Shown here piece after piece: positions 54,293 to 62,708 of a stretch of 64,000 bases of DNA (position 1 is the first letter of the stretch; each line of letters starts with the position of its first letter). The notes beneath the pieces are model-generated. The model had not been told where the DNA came from. It did not search any database and was given only the letters and a program-made list of their open reading frames with translations. The stretch covers positions 2,374,501 to 2,438,500 of the forward strand of contig NZ_CP011479.1 of the NCBI RefSeq assembly GCF_001011155.1, written 5' to 3'. The position numbers were made by a program, and so were the translations under genes. This stretch comes from Hoeflea sp. IMCC20628 (GTDB lineage Bacteria > Pseudomonadota > Alphaproteobacteria > Rhizobiales > Rhizobiaceae).

Positions 54293-55504
54293 ATGACCTC
54301 GCACCAGCTTTTCATTTCGCAAGATCCCCGTGAGCCTGACTTCGTTCAAAACCCGTACCGGTTCTACGCAGACATGCACCGCACTTCTCCGGTTTTCTAC
54401 TGGGAAGAATATTCCATGTGGTGCGTGGCGGGCTATGATCTGGCCAATCGCCTGCTGCGCGACCGGCGGCTGGGCCGGGAAAACCGCTGGGGCGCACCGC
54501 TGAACCCGGTCGAGGGTCGCCAGCATCTTGCCGATTTTGACCGGATCGAAAGCGGTTCGCTGCTCGAACGCGAACCACCTGCGCACTCGCGGCTCAGAAC
54601 CTTGGTCAACCGCGCCTTTGTCTCGCGTTCGGTGGAACGGTTAAGGCCGCGCATTCACGCGCTGGCACAGGAGTTGATTGATGCCCTGCCCGCTGGCCAA
54701 GCCTTCGATTTGCTGCCGTATTTTGCCACACCCATTCCGCTCACGGTAATTTGTGAATTGCTCGGTGTTCCCGTGGCTCGCGCCAATGACCTGCTCGGCT
54801 GGTCGCATGCCATGTGCGAGATGTATGTGCCGCAGCGCTCCCGCGAAACTGAAAAAAGGGCCAACCGTGCCTCGGCAGATTTCGGCGCGTTTCTGACGGC
54901 GCATATCGAAGAGCACAGACACACCAATGCCGATGATCTGTTGTCGGCGCTGATTGCGGTGCGCGATACCGGTGAAAAGCTCAGCGATGACGAACTGATC
55001 TCCACCTGCGTGCTGCTGCTCAATGCCGGGCACGAGGCCACCGTGCACCAGACAGGAAACGCGGTGAAAACCATTCTCGATCAGGGCGGCGATCCGCGCC
55101 GGTTCTTCGAGACTCCAGCAGCATCGGCAGCCACGGTCGAAGAAGCATTGAGGTTTGACGCGCCGCTGCACATGTTTACCCGCTATGCCTATGAGGAGAT
55201 CGATCTCGGCCCGGTGACGCTGAAGCCGGGCGAACAGGTGGCGTTGCTGCTGGGTGCAGCCAATCGTGATCCGTCCGCGTTCGAGGCGCCGGACCAATTC
55301 CGACCTGGAAGGGCTGACCAGAAAAATGTCAGTTTTGGCGCCGGTCTGCATTTTTGTATCGGGGCGCCGCTGGCGCGGCTTGAACTGCAGGAATCGCTTG
55401 CGGTGCTGTTTTCGCGGTTGCCCGACCTCAAGCTCACCCAACCGCCGCGCTATCGCGACAGCTACCATTTTCACGGGCTGGAAAGCCTGCTGGCCCGCTC
55501 ATAG
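54293..55504 (+). CDS. Cytochrome P450
   Basis: A 403-residue soluble bacterial P450 monooxygenase, substrate unknown. The heme ligand is Cys355 in Phe-Gly-Ala-Gly-Leu-His-Phe-Cys-Ile-Gly-Ala-Pro-Leu-Ala-Arg; the I-helix oxygen motif is Ala-Gly-His-Glu-Ala-Thr; the K-helix Glu-x-x-Arg is Glu-Ala-Leu-Arg. Start at ATG 54293 (weak ribosome site). No ferredoxin or reductase gene is adjacent, so it must use partners coded elsewhere. Nearest class by look: the CYP107-like bacterial class I enzymes. Confidence 0.92.
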   Translation: MTSHQLFISQDPREPDFVQNPYRFYADMHRTSPVFYWEEYSMWCVAGYDLANRLLRDRRLGRENRWGAPLNPVEGRQHLADFDRIESGSLLEREPPAHSRLRTLVNRAFVSRSVERLRPRIHALAQELIDALPAGQAFDLLPYFATPIPLTVICELLGVPVARANDLLGWSHAMCEMYVPQRSRETEKRANRASADFGAFLTAHIEEHRHTNADDLLSALIAVRDTGEKLSDDELISTCVLLLNAGHEATVHQTGNAVKTILDQGGDPRRFFETPAASAATVEEALRFDAPLHMFTRYAYEEIDLGPVTLKPGEQVALLLGAANRDPSAFEAPDQFRPGRADQKNVSFGAGLHFCIGAPLARLELQESLAVLFSRLPDLKLTQPPRYRDSYHFHGLESLLARS

Positions 55505-55849
55505 CTAGAGCCGGATGACGTAGTCCTTACGAGTCGTTTCAATCACTTGCCAGCTTCCCTTGAAGCCAGGCAGCAAGATAAAACTGTCGCCTGCCTTCAC
55601 AGTGACTGCCTCGCCGCCATCCTCCGAAATTACCGAGATGCCTTCGAGAATGTGGCAATACTCCCACTCGTCGTAGGAGATCCGCCATGTGCCCGGCGTC
55701 GACTGCCAGATGCCGCAGTAAAGACCGTCGCGCTCCTCTAGGTTCCAGGTGGTGTGAACCGGATCGCCTGCGAGCACTTTTTCCGGCTCGGGCCTCGAGA
55801 CTTCGGGCTCGACGGAAGGGCTGACTCGGATGAAATTTGGTGTGGCCAT
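55505..55849 (-). CDS. Small cupin domain protein
   Basis: A 114-residue single-domain cupin of the DUF861/EutQ type. Seen: Gly-Ile-Trp-Gln-Ser-Thr-Pro-Gly-Thr-Trp, Glu-Trp-Glu-Tyr-Cys-His-Ile-Leu-Glu-Gly, and Val-Lys-Ala-Gly-Asp-Ser-Phe-Ile-Leu-Leu-Pro-Gly-Phe-Lys-Gly. The usual metal histidines are mostly replaced by Glu, Tyr and Cys, as in this subgroup, so metal binding is uncertain. I start at ATG 55849 rather than 55873. Converges with the P450 gene, with only a few bases between. Role unknown. Confidence 0.82.
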   Translation of the reverse strand: MATPNFIRVSPSVEPEVSRPEPEKVLAGDPVHTTWNLEERDGLYCGIWQSTPGTWRISYDEWEYCHILEGISVISEDGGEAVTVKAGDSFILLPGFKGSWQVIETTRKDYVIRL

Positions 55850-55879
55850 GGTAGCTCGCAATTGCTGAAACATTCCCTA

Positions 55880-55903
55880 CAATGCCTCAATGCCTCAATG
55901 CCT
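55880..55903. repeat. Three tandem copies of an 8-bp unit
   Basis: CAATGCCT occurs three times without gaps, 31-54 bases before the cupin start on its upstream side. Confidence 0.85.
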
Positions 55904-55965
55904 GCTCGCAAAGCAATTGAAAGCTCACCTATAGAAGGTCTGACCAGACGTGAACGGCATACAGA

Positions 55966-56262
55966 TCAACAGACCTGTGTGCCGCATTCGCTGATGGTGT
56001 ATTTCTCTTCAGGTTCGGTCAGAGAGCCATCGAACTGACGACCATCGGCGCACTGGGCACGGGCTTCAAAAGTCAGCCGTCCGGCCAACTCGCCTTCCTT
56101 CATGTTGAGAAAGTAGTCGACTGCGCAATCCTTCTCGATGGCGAGTTGCTCTGACAGCTGATCGAGCCAGGCTGGATTGGCCGATTGCGCTTGGGCCAGC
56201 GGTGTCAGCGCCAGGGTCAAGGCGGCGGCATTCATGAGAACAGACACATTGAATCGCGGCAT
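55966..56262 (-). CDS. Small exported protein
   Basis: A 98-residue protein with a signal peptide (about 1-25, ending Ala-Gln-Ala-Gln) and a mature part with four cysteines, two of them in the last seven residues (Glu-Cys-Gly-Thr-Gln-Val-Cys). The middle has Glu-Lys-Asp-Cys-Ala-Val-Asp-Tyr-Phe and Arg-Ala-Gln-Cys. GGAGG lies five bases before the ATG at 56262. I know similar small exported proteins in rhizobia but no function. Confidence 0.75.
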   Translation of the reverse strand: MPRFNVSVLMNAAALTLALTPLAQAQSANPAWLDQLSEQLAIEKDCAVDYFLNMKEGELAGRLTFEARAQCADGRQFDGSLTEPEEKYTISECGTQVC

Positions 56263-56332
56263 GCAGGCCTCCACTGATTGGGTTCAGTTCAAGTCTAGCG
56301 CGTTCCGGAATGTTTGGGATTGTTGCAGATCA

Positions 56333-56361
56333 AACGGCCCGGCATTGTTTGCCGGGCCGTT
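56333..56361 (-). terminator. Terminator of the metY-like gene
   Basis: AACGGCCCGGCA and its exact complement around a 5-base loop, 20 bases after the stop. T run is short in both directions, so strength is moderate. Confidence 0.65.
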
Positions 56362-56381
56362 CTTCGTTCAGCGGATCTGCA

Positions 56382-57665
56382 TCAAGCCTTGGCAAGCGCC
56401 TGCTCGAGATCGGCAATGATGTCCTTGACGTCTTCGATACCAATCGACAAACGCACCACGTCCGGGCCGGCGCCTGCCGCGGTCTGCTGCTCGGGAGTCA
56501 ACTGGGCGTGGGTGGTCGAGGCCGGATGGATCACCAGCGAGCGGGTGTCGCCGATATTGGCCAGATGCGAGAACATCTCCAGACCATCGACAAGCTTGAC
56601 GCCTGAATCATAACCGCCCTTGAGGCCGAAGGTGAAAACCGCGCCGCCGCCCTTGGGCGAATAGCGCTGCTGGAGTGCGTGGTTGTCGTGGCCAGGCAGG
56701 CCGGCATAATGCACCCAGGCGACCTTGTCGTGCTTGGACAGCCATTCGGCGACAGCCAGCGCGTTGTCGCAATGGCGCTGCATGCGCAGCGGCAGCGTTT
56801 CGGCGCCGGTCAGGATCATGAAGGCGTTGAACGGCGAGATTGCCGGGCCGAGATCCCGCAGGCCGATCACGCGGCAAGCAATGGCAAAGGCAAAATTGCC
56901 AAAGCTCTCGTGCAGCACGATGCCGCCATATTCTGATCGCGGCTCCGACAGGGTCGGGTATTTGCCGGATTTCGACCAATCAAACGATCCGCCGTCAACA
57001 ATCACGCCGCCCATGGAATTGCCGTGACCGCCAATGAATTTGGTCAGCGAGTGGAGAACGATGTCGGCGCCATGTTCGATCGGCTGGATCAGATAGGGCG
57101 AGGCCATGGTGTTGTCGACGATCAGCGGCAATCCATGCTTGTGCGCCACTTCGGCGATGGCATTGATGTCGACGAATGTGCCGCCCGGATTGGCCAGGCT
57201 TTCGACGAAGATCGCCTTGGTGCGCTCATCAATCTGGCTTTCAATGCTCGCCATATCGGCCGGATCGGCCCAGCGCACATTCCAGTCAAACGATTTGAAG
57301 GATTTGCCGAACTGGTTGATCGAGCCACCGTAGAGCTGGTTGGCGGCAACAAAATTGTCGCCCGGGCTCATGATGGTGTGGAACACGATCAATTGTGCTG
57401 CATGGCCGGAGGCCACAGCGAGCGCCGCGGTGCCGCCTTCGAGCGCCGCAACCCGCTCCTCGAGCACAGCCTGGGTCGGGTTCATGATGCGGGTGTAGAT
57501 GTTGCCGAAGGCCTTCAACCCGAACAGCGAGGCTGCATGATCGGCGTCATCAAAAACGAAGGCGGTGGTCTGGTAGATCGGCGTGGCGCGCGCGCCCGTC
57601 GCAGGATCCGGCTGGGCTCCCGCGTGAATGGCAAGCGTGTTAAAACCTGGTTGATTGTTCGACAT
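56382..57665 (-). CDS. O-acetylhomoserine aminocarboxypropyltransferase/sulfhydrylase (MetY type)
   Basis: A PLP enzyme of 427 residues making homocysteine (or methionine) from O-acetylhomoserine and sulfide; such enzymes may also act as cysteine synthase. Seen: Ala-Ile-His-Ala-Gly-Ala-Gln-Pro-Asp-Pro-Ala-Thr-Gly, Pro-Ile-Tyr-Gln-Thr-Thr-Ala-Phe-Val-Phe, Tyr-Thr-Arg-Ile-Met-Asn-Pro-Thr and the cofactor Lys209 in Ser-Leu-Thr-Lys-Phe-Ile-Gly-Gly-His-Gly. GGGGAG precedes the ATG at 57665. No SAM-II-type riboswitch was found upstream, although this family often has one in alphaproteobacteria. Confidence 0.93.
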   Translation of the reverse strand: MSNNQPGFNTLAIHAGAQPDPATGARATPIYQTTAFVFDDADHAASLFGLKAFGNIYTRIMNPTQAVLEERVAALEGGTAALAVASGHAAQLIVFHTIMSPGDNFVAANQLYGGSINQFGKSFKSFDWNVRWADPADMASIESQIDERTKAIFVESLANPGGTFVDINAIAEVAHKHGLPLIVDNTMASPYLIQPIEHGADIVLHSLTKFIGGHGNSMGGVIVDGGSFDWSKSGKYPTLSEPRSEYGGIVLHESFGNFAFAIACRVIGLRDLGPAISPFNAFMILTGAETLPLRMQRHCDNALAVAEWLSKHDKVAWVHYAGLPGHDNHALQQRYSPKGGGAVFTFGLKGGYDSGVKLVDGLEMFSHLANIGDTRSLVIHPASTTHAQLTPEQQTAAGAGPDVVRLSIGIEDVKDIIADLEQALAKA

Positions 57666-57903
57666 GGACTTCTCCCCTTGTGCCCGACAAATAGTCTGGA
57701 AGGGGTTATCCCGCATGTGCGGGCCGCGGTCAAAGCAGAATTTTTCGCTGCCGCAGGTTGTGTGAGGATGGATTTGCTGGAGGACCAAAGCCGTGGCGCG
57801 CCGCAATGATGCAGATTCGAATTGCGCCAGACACCATACCGGCTGCCTTTGCGAATATCGGACTGCCTTTTCGACACCGGGTTTTACATGACGGAATTCC
57901 GTA

Positions 57904-58296
57904 TCAGGCGGCTATGGACTGGCGCCAGAGGGATATGATCTGCTCGGACAGGGTCATCGGGTCGAATGGCTTTGATATGACACCTATCGCCCCAAGCTTG
58001 CGATAGGATTCCTTTTCATGCGTCTGCACCTTGGCTGTCATGAAGATCACGGGAATCTCCTTCGCCCGTGGCATCTGCTGCAGCTGCTCCAGCGTTTCCG
58101 GTCCGCTCATTCTCGGCATCATCACGTCCATCAAGATCAGTTGCGGCGCGAATTCAACAACCGCGTCAAGCGCCTTCTGGCCACCGTCGCAATGAATAAC
58201 GGTGAAACCGCCAAGCTCTTCAAGCGCCATCAGCACGACCTGTGCGATGCTGTCATCATCCTCGACGTACAAAATCCTTGTCAGTGTCTCGGTCAT
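57904..58296 (-). CDS. Single-domain response regulator
   Basis: A 130-residue receiver domain without output part. Phosphoacceptor Asp57 in Leu-Met-Asp-Val-Met-Met-Pro, acidic pair in Tyr-Val-Glu-Asp-Asp-Asp, switch Thr in Phe-Met-Thr-Ala-Lys and Lys in Ser-Lys-Pro-Phe-Asp-Pro. It starts three bases after the histidine kinase stop, so it is that kinase's partner. Without an output domain it must act by protein contact or as a relay. Confidence 0.93.
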   Translation of the reverse strand: MTETLTRILYVEDDDSIAQVVLMALEELGGFTVIHCDGGQKALDAVVEFAPQLILMDVMMPRMSGPETLEQLQQMPRAKEIPVIFMTAKVQTHEKESYRKLGAIGVISKPFDPMTLSEQIISLWRQSIAA

Positions 58297-58299
58297 TGC

Positions 58300-60597
58300 C
58301 TAGGCCCTCATCTTTCTTGCCGGACAGGCCGGCAGAGTGAAAGTGAAAGTTGATCCTACACCCTCCTCGCTTTCGAAGGTCACCGTGCCATCAAATGCTT
58401 CGATGATTTTCTTGGTGATATTCAGTCCAAGTCCGCTGCCGCCCTTGATCCGGGTTGCCGAGCCATCCGCCTGGGCAAATTTGCCGAATATCTTGCTGCG
58501 AAAGGCTTCCGGAATGCCGGAGCCGCAATCACACACCGACACTTCCACATTGGAATTTGAATTCACGGAGACTCTGACTTCGACCTTGTCGCCGTATTCG
58601 GAGAATTTTGCCGCATTCGACAACAGGTTGACCAGCGCCTGGTCGAACCTGTCCTGATCGAGATTGACATAGGCTTCCGTCACGTCGAAACGCAGTCCAA
58701 ATTCGACACCATATTTTTCGGCAAATGATTGCTGTCTCTCGACGACTTCGGCGACAAGGTGGCAGACTTCGACCACTTCCAACTGGTAGTCGAGCTTGCC
58801 GGCGGCAATCTTTTCCATGTCGAGGATGTCGTTGACGAGACGGGACAGACGCAAACAGCTGTCATAGGAAAGTCGAAGCAGCTTCTGGCTTTTTGTGTCG
58901 GCATTGTTGCCGGACAAGGCCATCAGCAGACCGAGTGAACCCTGAATTGCTGTCAGCGGCGTGCGCAGTTCGTGATTGACGGTGGAAATGAACTCGTCCT
59001 TCATAATGTCCATTCGCTTGCGCTCGGAGATATCACGAACAATGCTGCTGTAGATTATCCGATCACCGATGTTCACTTCACTCACAGAGAGATCGAGCGG
59101 AACTTCACTGGCATCTTTTCGGCTGCCTTCGACTTCACGCTCCCCCAGCCCCTGATCCTGTTCCAGAGTGCCTTGATGCGCGCCGAGATAAGGGGCAGGC
59201 ATCAGCATCGTCACATTGCGGCCGATCACTTCATTGGCCTTGTAGCCAAAAATGCCCTCACAGGCCCGGTTGAAGGTTTCCACCGTTCCCTGGGCGTCGG
59301 TGGTAAACAGCCCGTCCACGGTGTTGTCGACAATGGCAGTCAGTTTGGCTTCCTTGGTCGCCAGTGCCCGTGTCTTCTGATCAAACGCGCGCGCCAGTTC
59401 GCCAATCTCGTCGCCGCGTTCCAGAGGCAGGTTTTCCAGTTTCTTGTGGCCGCTCGAATGTTTGATTTCGGCGGTCAACCGATTGAGTGGCGCGGTAAAA
59501 CTGCGCGCCATAACCAGTGATGCCGCAAAACAGCACAGTACCAGCACCCCGCCCCAGACCAGGCTGTCCCTGCGCGCTTGGAAAGCCGAGCTCATCAACT
59601 CGGCATAAGGCACCCGCACAACCACGCCCAGAAAGGCGTCAGGGTTGTCCGGATCGATGTTCAGCCGCACGAAATAGGAAACGTCAGAATCCGAAACGAA
59701 GGCTTCTTCATCCAGTCTGGTTTTCAATATCTGATCGACAAACAGCGGAGGAGGCGCCGAATAGTTGTCGCGAAATTCAAAGCGTCCAATTGCACCGTCT
59801 CCGGTATACTCCATGTAATCTCCGGAATTGTTCAAAACAAACGTGTTGTCCTTCGGAGAAATCTCGACAAAAGCCCTCCGCAACATCTCCGAATAATCGG
59901 CATTGATAACGATCATCCCGAAGATCGTGCCGCTTTCATCGAAGATTGGCATCACCACGCGAACAGTGGGCACCAGCGCACTGTCCAGCGCACCGCGCTC
60001 CCTGTTGTAGGTAACTTCCGAAAAATGGACGCCGTTCCGCGGAGTTGCGAGGCCAGCCTGAAAATACGGCTCCTCGGCTTTCTGCTGCAGGGCTGCATCG
60101 GCTACAATTTCAATGCCAGACGCCAGACGATTGGTCCGCACAAGTTCACGCCCTTGATCTTTCAATCCAATATAGCGGAGTTGAACGTAATCTGGCCTTG
60201 CTGCCATCATCGAGGCAAATGTGGTGCCAAGCCATTGCTGCCAGACCTTGGTGCTCGCTCCGTCCAGTGGATCAACACCACCGTTCATGGTGCTGCGCGC
60301 GATCCCCTGAATCGGCGGCGTCTGCGACAGCACCTGAACGTCACTTTTCATCTGATCATAGGAAAATCTGAACCGTTGCGCCATCAGACGGGTCTCGCCG
60401 GCCAATGTCTCCACCGACGCGTCAAGAACAATGGCTTCAATACGGTAGTAATTTATGCCACCGACCAGCAGCGCACTCAGCAAGGCACACGCGCAAGCCA
60501 GCATGACGATCTTGTTCTTCAGAGAGACGACGGCAGGCTGCCAGATTCGTCTGGCCCACTTTGACACGTTGAGTCCGGCTGCCGCGTGCTTGTTCAT
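58300..60597 (-). CDS. Membrane histidine kinase with periplasmic sensor, HAMP and PAS
   Basis: A 765-residue sensor kinase. Order: membrane segment 1 (about 29-50), a large periplasmic part (51-345) that looks like a double-Cache domain, membrane segment 2 (346-364), HAMP (365-415), PAS (416-520), HisKA with His542 in Val-Asn-His-Glu-Leu-Arg-Thr-Pro-Leu, and HATPase with Asn661, Asp-Cys-Gly-Ser-Gly-Ile-Pro and Gly-Gly-Ser-Gly-Leu-Gly-Leu-Asn. Signal unknown; Cache domains usually bind small molecules. In operon with its response regulator. The lectin gene lies upstream on the same strand. Confidence 0.94.
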   Translation of the reverse strand: MNKHAAAGLNVSKWARRIWQPAVVSLKNKIVMLACACALLSALLVGGINYYRIEAIVLDASVETLAGETRLMAQRFRFSYDQMKSDVQVLSQTPPIQGIARSTMNGGVDPLDGASTKVWQQWLGTTFASMMAARPDYVQLRYIGLKDQGRELVRTNRLASGIEIVADAALQQKAEEPYFQAGLATPRNGVHFSEVTYNRERGALDSALVPTVRVVMPIFDESGTIFGMIVINADYSEMLRRAFVEISPKDNTFVLNNSGDYMEYTGDGAIGRFEFRDNYSAPPPLFVDQILKTRLDEEAFVSDSDVSYFVRLNIDPDNPDAFLGVVVRVPYAELMSSAFQARRDSLVWGGVLVLCCFAASLVMARSFTAPLNRLTAEIKHSSGHKKLENLPLERGDEIGELARAFDQKTRALATKEAKLTAIVDNTVDGLFTTDAQGTVETFNRACEGIFGYKANEVIGRNVTMLMPAPYLGAHQGTLEQDQGLGEREVEGSRKDASEVPLDLSVSEVNIGDRIIYSSIVRDISERKRMDIMKDEFISTVNHELRTPLTAIQGSLGLLMALSGNNADTKSQKLLRLSYDSCLRLSRLVNDILDMEKIAAGKLDYQLEVVEVCHLVAEVVERQQSFAEKYGVEFGLRFDVTEAYVNLDQDRFDQALVNLLSNAAKFSEYGDKVEVRVSVNSNSNVEVSVCDCGSGIPEAFRSKIFGKFAQADGSATRIKGGSGLGLNITKKIIEAFDGTVTFESEEGVGSTFTFTLPACPARKMRA

Positions 60598-60960
60598 CTG
60601 TCAGTCTCCACGATTGCGCCGACCCATGCTCAAGCATGAAAACAGACACATTGAACGCCTGTCCCGAAACATCATCTTCGGATCAAACACTCTGCGAAAA
60701 ACGTGAAGTAACCGGTTATTTCCCGCCCTGAATTATTGCGCAAATTCCAATGAAAACTCAGGGTCGGCATTCAATACAGACGACGGGTCCATGACTTTAT
60801 ACTCAACGAAAAGCCATCGAACAGGGGCCGGCACAGGGCTCGGGCTTTTGGCGAACATATCTTCGTCAGGAACCAAATGAACTACAGAGCTGGCGGCAGT
60901 CCGTGCTGCCCCGCTATTCACAGGTGAACAAAGAGGCAGCAGAGACCAGCACCGCGCGCG
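60598..60960. other. Intergenic stretch between the kinase and lectin genes
   Basis: No gene that I can support. The minus strand stays open for 75 codons in frame after the lectin TGA (60733-60960), reading into Trp-Leu-Phe-Val-Glu-Tyr-Lys-Val-Met-Asp; without a ribosome site it is more likely chance or a lost C-terminal part. The kinase promoter must be here. Confidence 0.4.
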
Positions 60961-61521
60961 TCACTGGCCGGTTATTTTCCAGTACTGGCCTGAATAATCA
61001 CCGGTATCGGCCAGTTGCAGCTTATTGTTGACCCCGTCATTGACAACATCAAGAGACTTGCCTTCGCCCTGCCAATCGGTGGTCAGTCGGTAATATCCGT
61101 TTGACTGACGCACAACTCGCCAGTGCTGACCTGAATAATTACCGGTATCGGCGAGCTGCAGCCTGTTGTTTGTCCCATCATTGATAACATCGAGAGACTT
61201 GCCGTCGCCCTGCCACTGCGTTGTCAAACGGTAAGATCCGTCGTCGAGCTCGGTCAATTTCCAATACTGCCCGGAATAATTTCCGGTATCAGCAAGGATC
61301 AACTTGTTGTTGACCCCGTCGTTGACGACATCGAGCGATTTGCCTTCGCCCTGCCACATGGTGGTCAGCCGATAATATATTCCATTGTCAAATTCCTGGG
61401 CCTGCGCACTAAATGGTACAAACAGAACAAGTGATGCGAGCAAGCCCAAGACAGTCCGCTTGCAGATCGGCTGAGTTCGGGGGTGATGGGTAAATGTCTT
61501 AAAACAAGTTGTGGTAATCAT
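60961..61521 (-). CDS. Secreted beta-trefoil (ricin-type) lectin built of three repeats
   Basis: A 186-residue exported protein: signal peptide (about 1-41, ending Ala-Gln-Ala) then three repeats of about 47 residues, each Tyr-Arg-Leu-Thr-Thr-x-Trp-Gln-Gly-x-Gly-Lys-Ser-Leu-Asp-Val, then Asn-Asn-(K/R)-Leu, Ala-Asp-Thr-Gly and Ser-Gly-Gln-x-Trp. This matches the RICIN-like carbohydrate-binding repeats, three of which make one trefoil. There is no catalytic domain, so it should only bind sugar. GAGAG lies ahead of the ATG. Ligand unknown. Its repeats are nearly identical, pointing to recent duplication or gene conversion. Confidence 0.88.
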   Translation of the reverse strand: MITTTCFKTFTHHPRTQPICKRTVLGLLASLVLFVPFSAQAQEFDNGIYYRLTTMWQGEGKSLDVVNDGVNNKLILADTGNYSGQYWKLTELDDGSYRLTTQWQGDGKSLDVINDGTNNRLQLADTGNYSGQHWRVVRQSNGYYRLTTDWQGEGKSLDVVNDGVNNKLQLADTGDYSGQYWKITGQ

Positions 61522-61551
61522 AATGCATTACTCTCAGTTGATAGATATAAT

Positions 61552-61571
61552 ATGCTGATACTATTCAGCAT
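61552..61571. promoter_or_regulatory. Inverted repeat upstream of the lectin gene
   Basis: ATGCTGA and TCAGCAT face each other across six bases, in an AT-rich stretch 31-50 bases before the lectin ATG. This is a plausible operator position; no protein is known for it. Confidence 0.35.
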
Positions 61572-61662
61572 TCAGGCGCCATGGTCAAAGAGAATATACT
61601 TGCGGAAATTTGTGCAATCCGCGCTGTGATGGTCAGGGAGGGAATTTATTTGCGCGTTTCGC

Positions 61663-62196
61663 TCAATCGCTGTCGTTCGGCAGTCTCAAACCGTAGCTTT
61701 GAAAGCCTGACCGCATCACCGGCTTGCGCGACGAGATCATGCCGCTGTTGACGCCATTCCAGCCGATCTCGCCCGACAGCCGGGCGTATTCGATTTTCGG
61801 GCAGCGATTCATCACCACCTTGATCCCCGCCGCTTCGGCGCGGGCGGCGGCCTCATCGTGGCGTACGGTGAGCTGCATCCATATCACCTTGGGCAGGGGA
61901 TCCAGCGCCAGCACCTCATCGACAATGCCCGGAACAGCATTGGATGCCCGAAAAACGTCGACCATGTCGATTGCCACCGGAACATCGCTTAGGGCTGCAT
62001 AGGTCATCTGTCCGAGGATGGGTTTGCCCGCCTGCCCCGGATTGACTGGGATGACGTCATAGCCCTTGGCGAGCAGGTATTTCGTCACGAAAAAGCTGGG
62101 CCTGACATCATTGGCCGACGCGCCGACGACTGCAATTGTCCTGACCGATTGCAATATGCCGGAGATGTAGGAATTGGCGTAGCTGTAGTGGTCCAT
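61663..62196 (-). CDS. CoA-binding domain protein (YccU type)
   Basis: A 177-residue protein with a Rossmann-like CoA-binding fold: Thr-Ile-Ala-Val-Val-Gly-Ala-Ser-Ala-Asn, Pro-Ser-Phe-Phe-Val-Thr-Lys-Tyr-Leu, Val-Ile-Pro-Val-Asn-Pro-Gly, and Val-Ile-Trp-Met-Gln-Leu-Thr-Val plus Met-Asn-Arg-Cys-Pro-Lys-Ile-Glu-Tyr. I start at ATG 62196; the open frame to 62508 overlaps the divergent gene and reads as noise. Reaction unknown. In relatives this gene is often beside the metY-type gene. Confidence 0.88.
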   Translation of the reverse strand: MDHYSYANSYISGILQSVRTIAVVGASANDVRPSFFVTKYLLAKGYDVIPVNPGQAGKPILGQMTYAALSDVPVAIDMVDVFRASNAVPGIVDEVLALDPLPKVIWMQLTVRHDEAAARAEAAGIKVVMNRCPKIEYARLSGEIGWNGVNSGMISSRKPVMRSGFQSYGLRLPNDSD

Positions 62197-62337
62197 CGGT
62201 AGCGCATCCCGTAAAATCTGGTCTGGTTGTCGCAAACGGCATCTGAGGGCGTCAAGCCATCGCCTTTGTCCGTGGACAAATCTGCGACATATTGCGTCTG
62301 TAACCTGCAGTGTGAGGCCAGACAGGAGACAATCACC

Positions 62338-62700
62338 ATGAGCATGCGCCTGATCACAAGCAGTATAATCGCGATGGCTGCGGCAACGGCGAGCTTTATC
62401 GCTGAGAGCGACCCGGCACACGCCATCAGCCGCATTGAAACCACCAAGACCGATTGCCATGCGATCAGGGGCGCCCTGATCCGCGAGGGGGCTGCCATCC
62501 TGCGGCATACGTCCAAAAACGGCTTGCCAATCTATGATCGTTACGTCAGTTCATCGCTGATGTGCCAAAGTCCGGAGATCGGCGTCTGGGCCAGCGTGCC
62601 GGCGCGCGACACCAAGAGCTGTCGGGTGATCGCTTGCGATGCCAACGCCAGCGACGACGATCTGATCCGGTTCCGGCCGCTGTTGCGGATTACGCCATAG
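62338..62700 (+). CDS. Exported hypothetical protein
   Basis: A 120-residue protein with a signal peptide (about 1-30, ending Ala-His-Ala) and a mature part with four cysteines. It has Asp-Cys-His-Ala-Ile-Arg, Ile-Leu-Arg-His and Tyr-Asp-Arg-Tyr-Val near the middle, and Lys-Ser-Cys-Arg-Val-Ile-Ala-Cys near the end. I recall similar exported proteins in rhizobia, without function. AGGAG precedes the ATG at 62338 by nine bases; the longer frame from 62227 has no site. Confidence 0.75.
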   Translation: MSMRLITSSIIAMAAATASFIAESDPAHAISRIETTKTDCHAIRGALIREGAAILRHTSKNGLPIYDRYVSSSLMCQSPEIGVWASVPARDTKSCRVIACDANASDDDLIRFRPLLRITP

Positions 62701-62708
62701 GCAAGCTG

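Noticed and set aside
57666-57850. SAM riboswitch upstream of the metY-like gene
   Set aside because: The conserved SAM-II core ending in the GCTAAA(A)AGGG-type segment is not present, and no SAM-I-like structure was seen.
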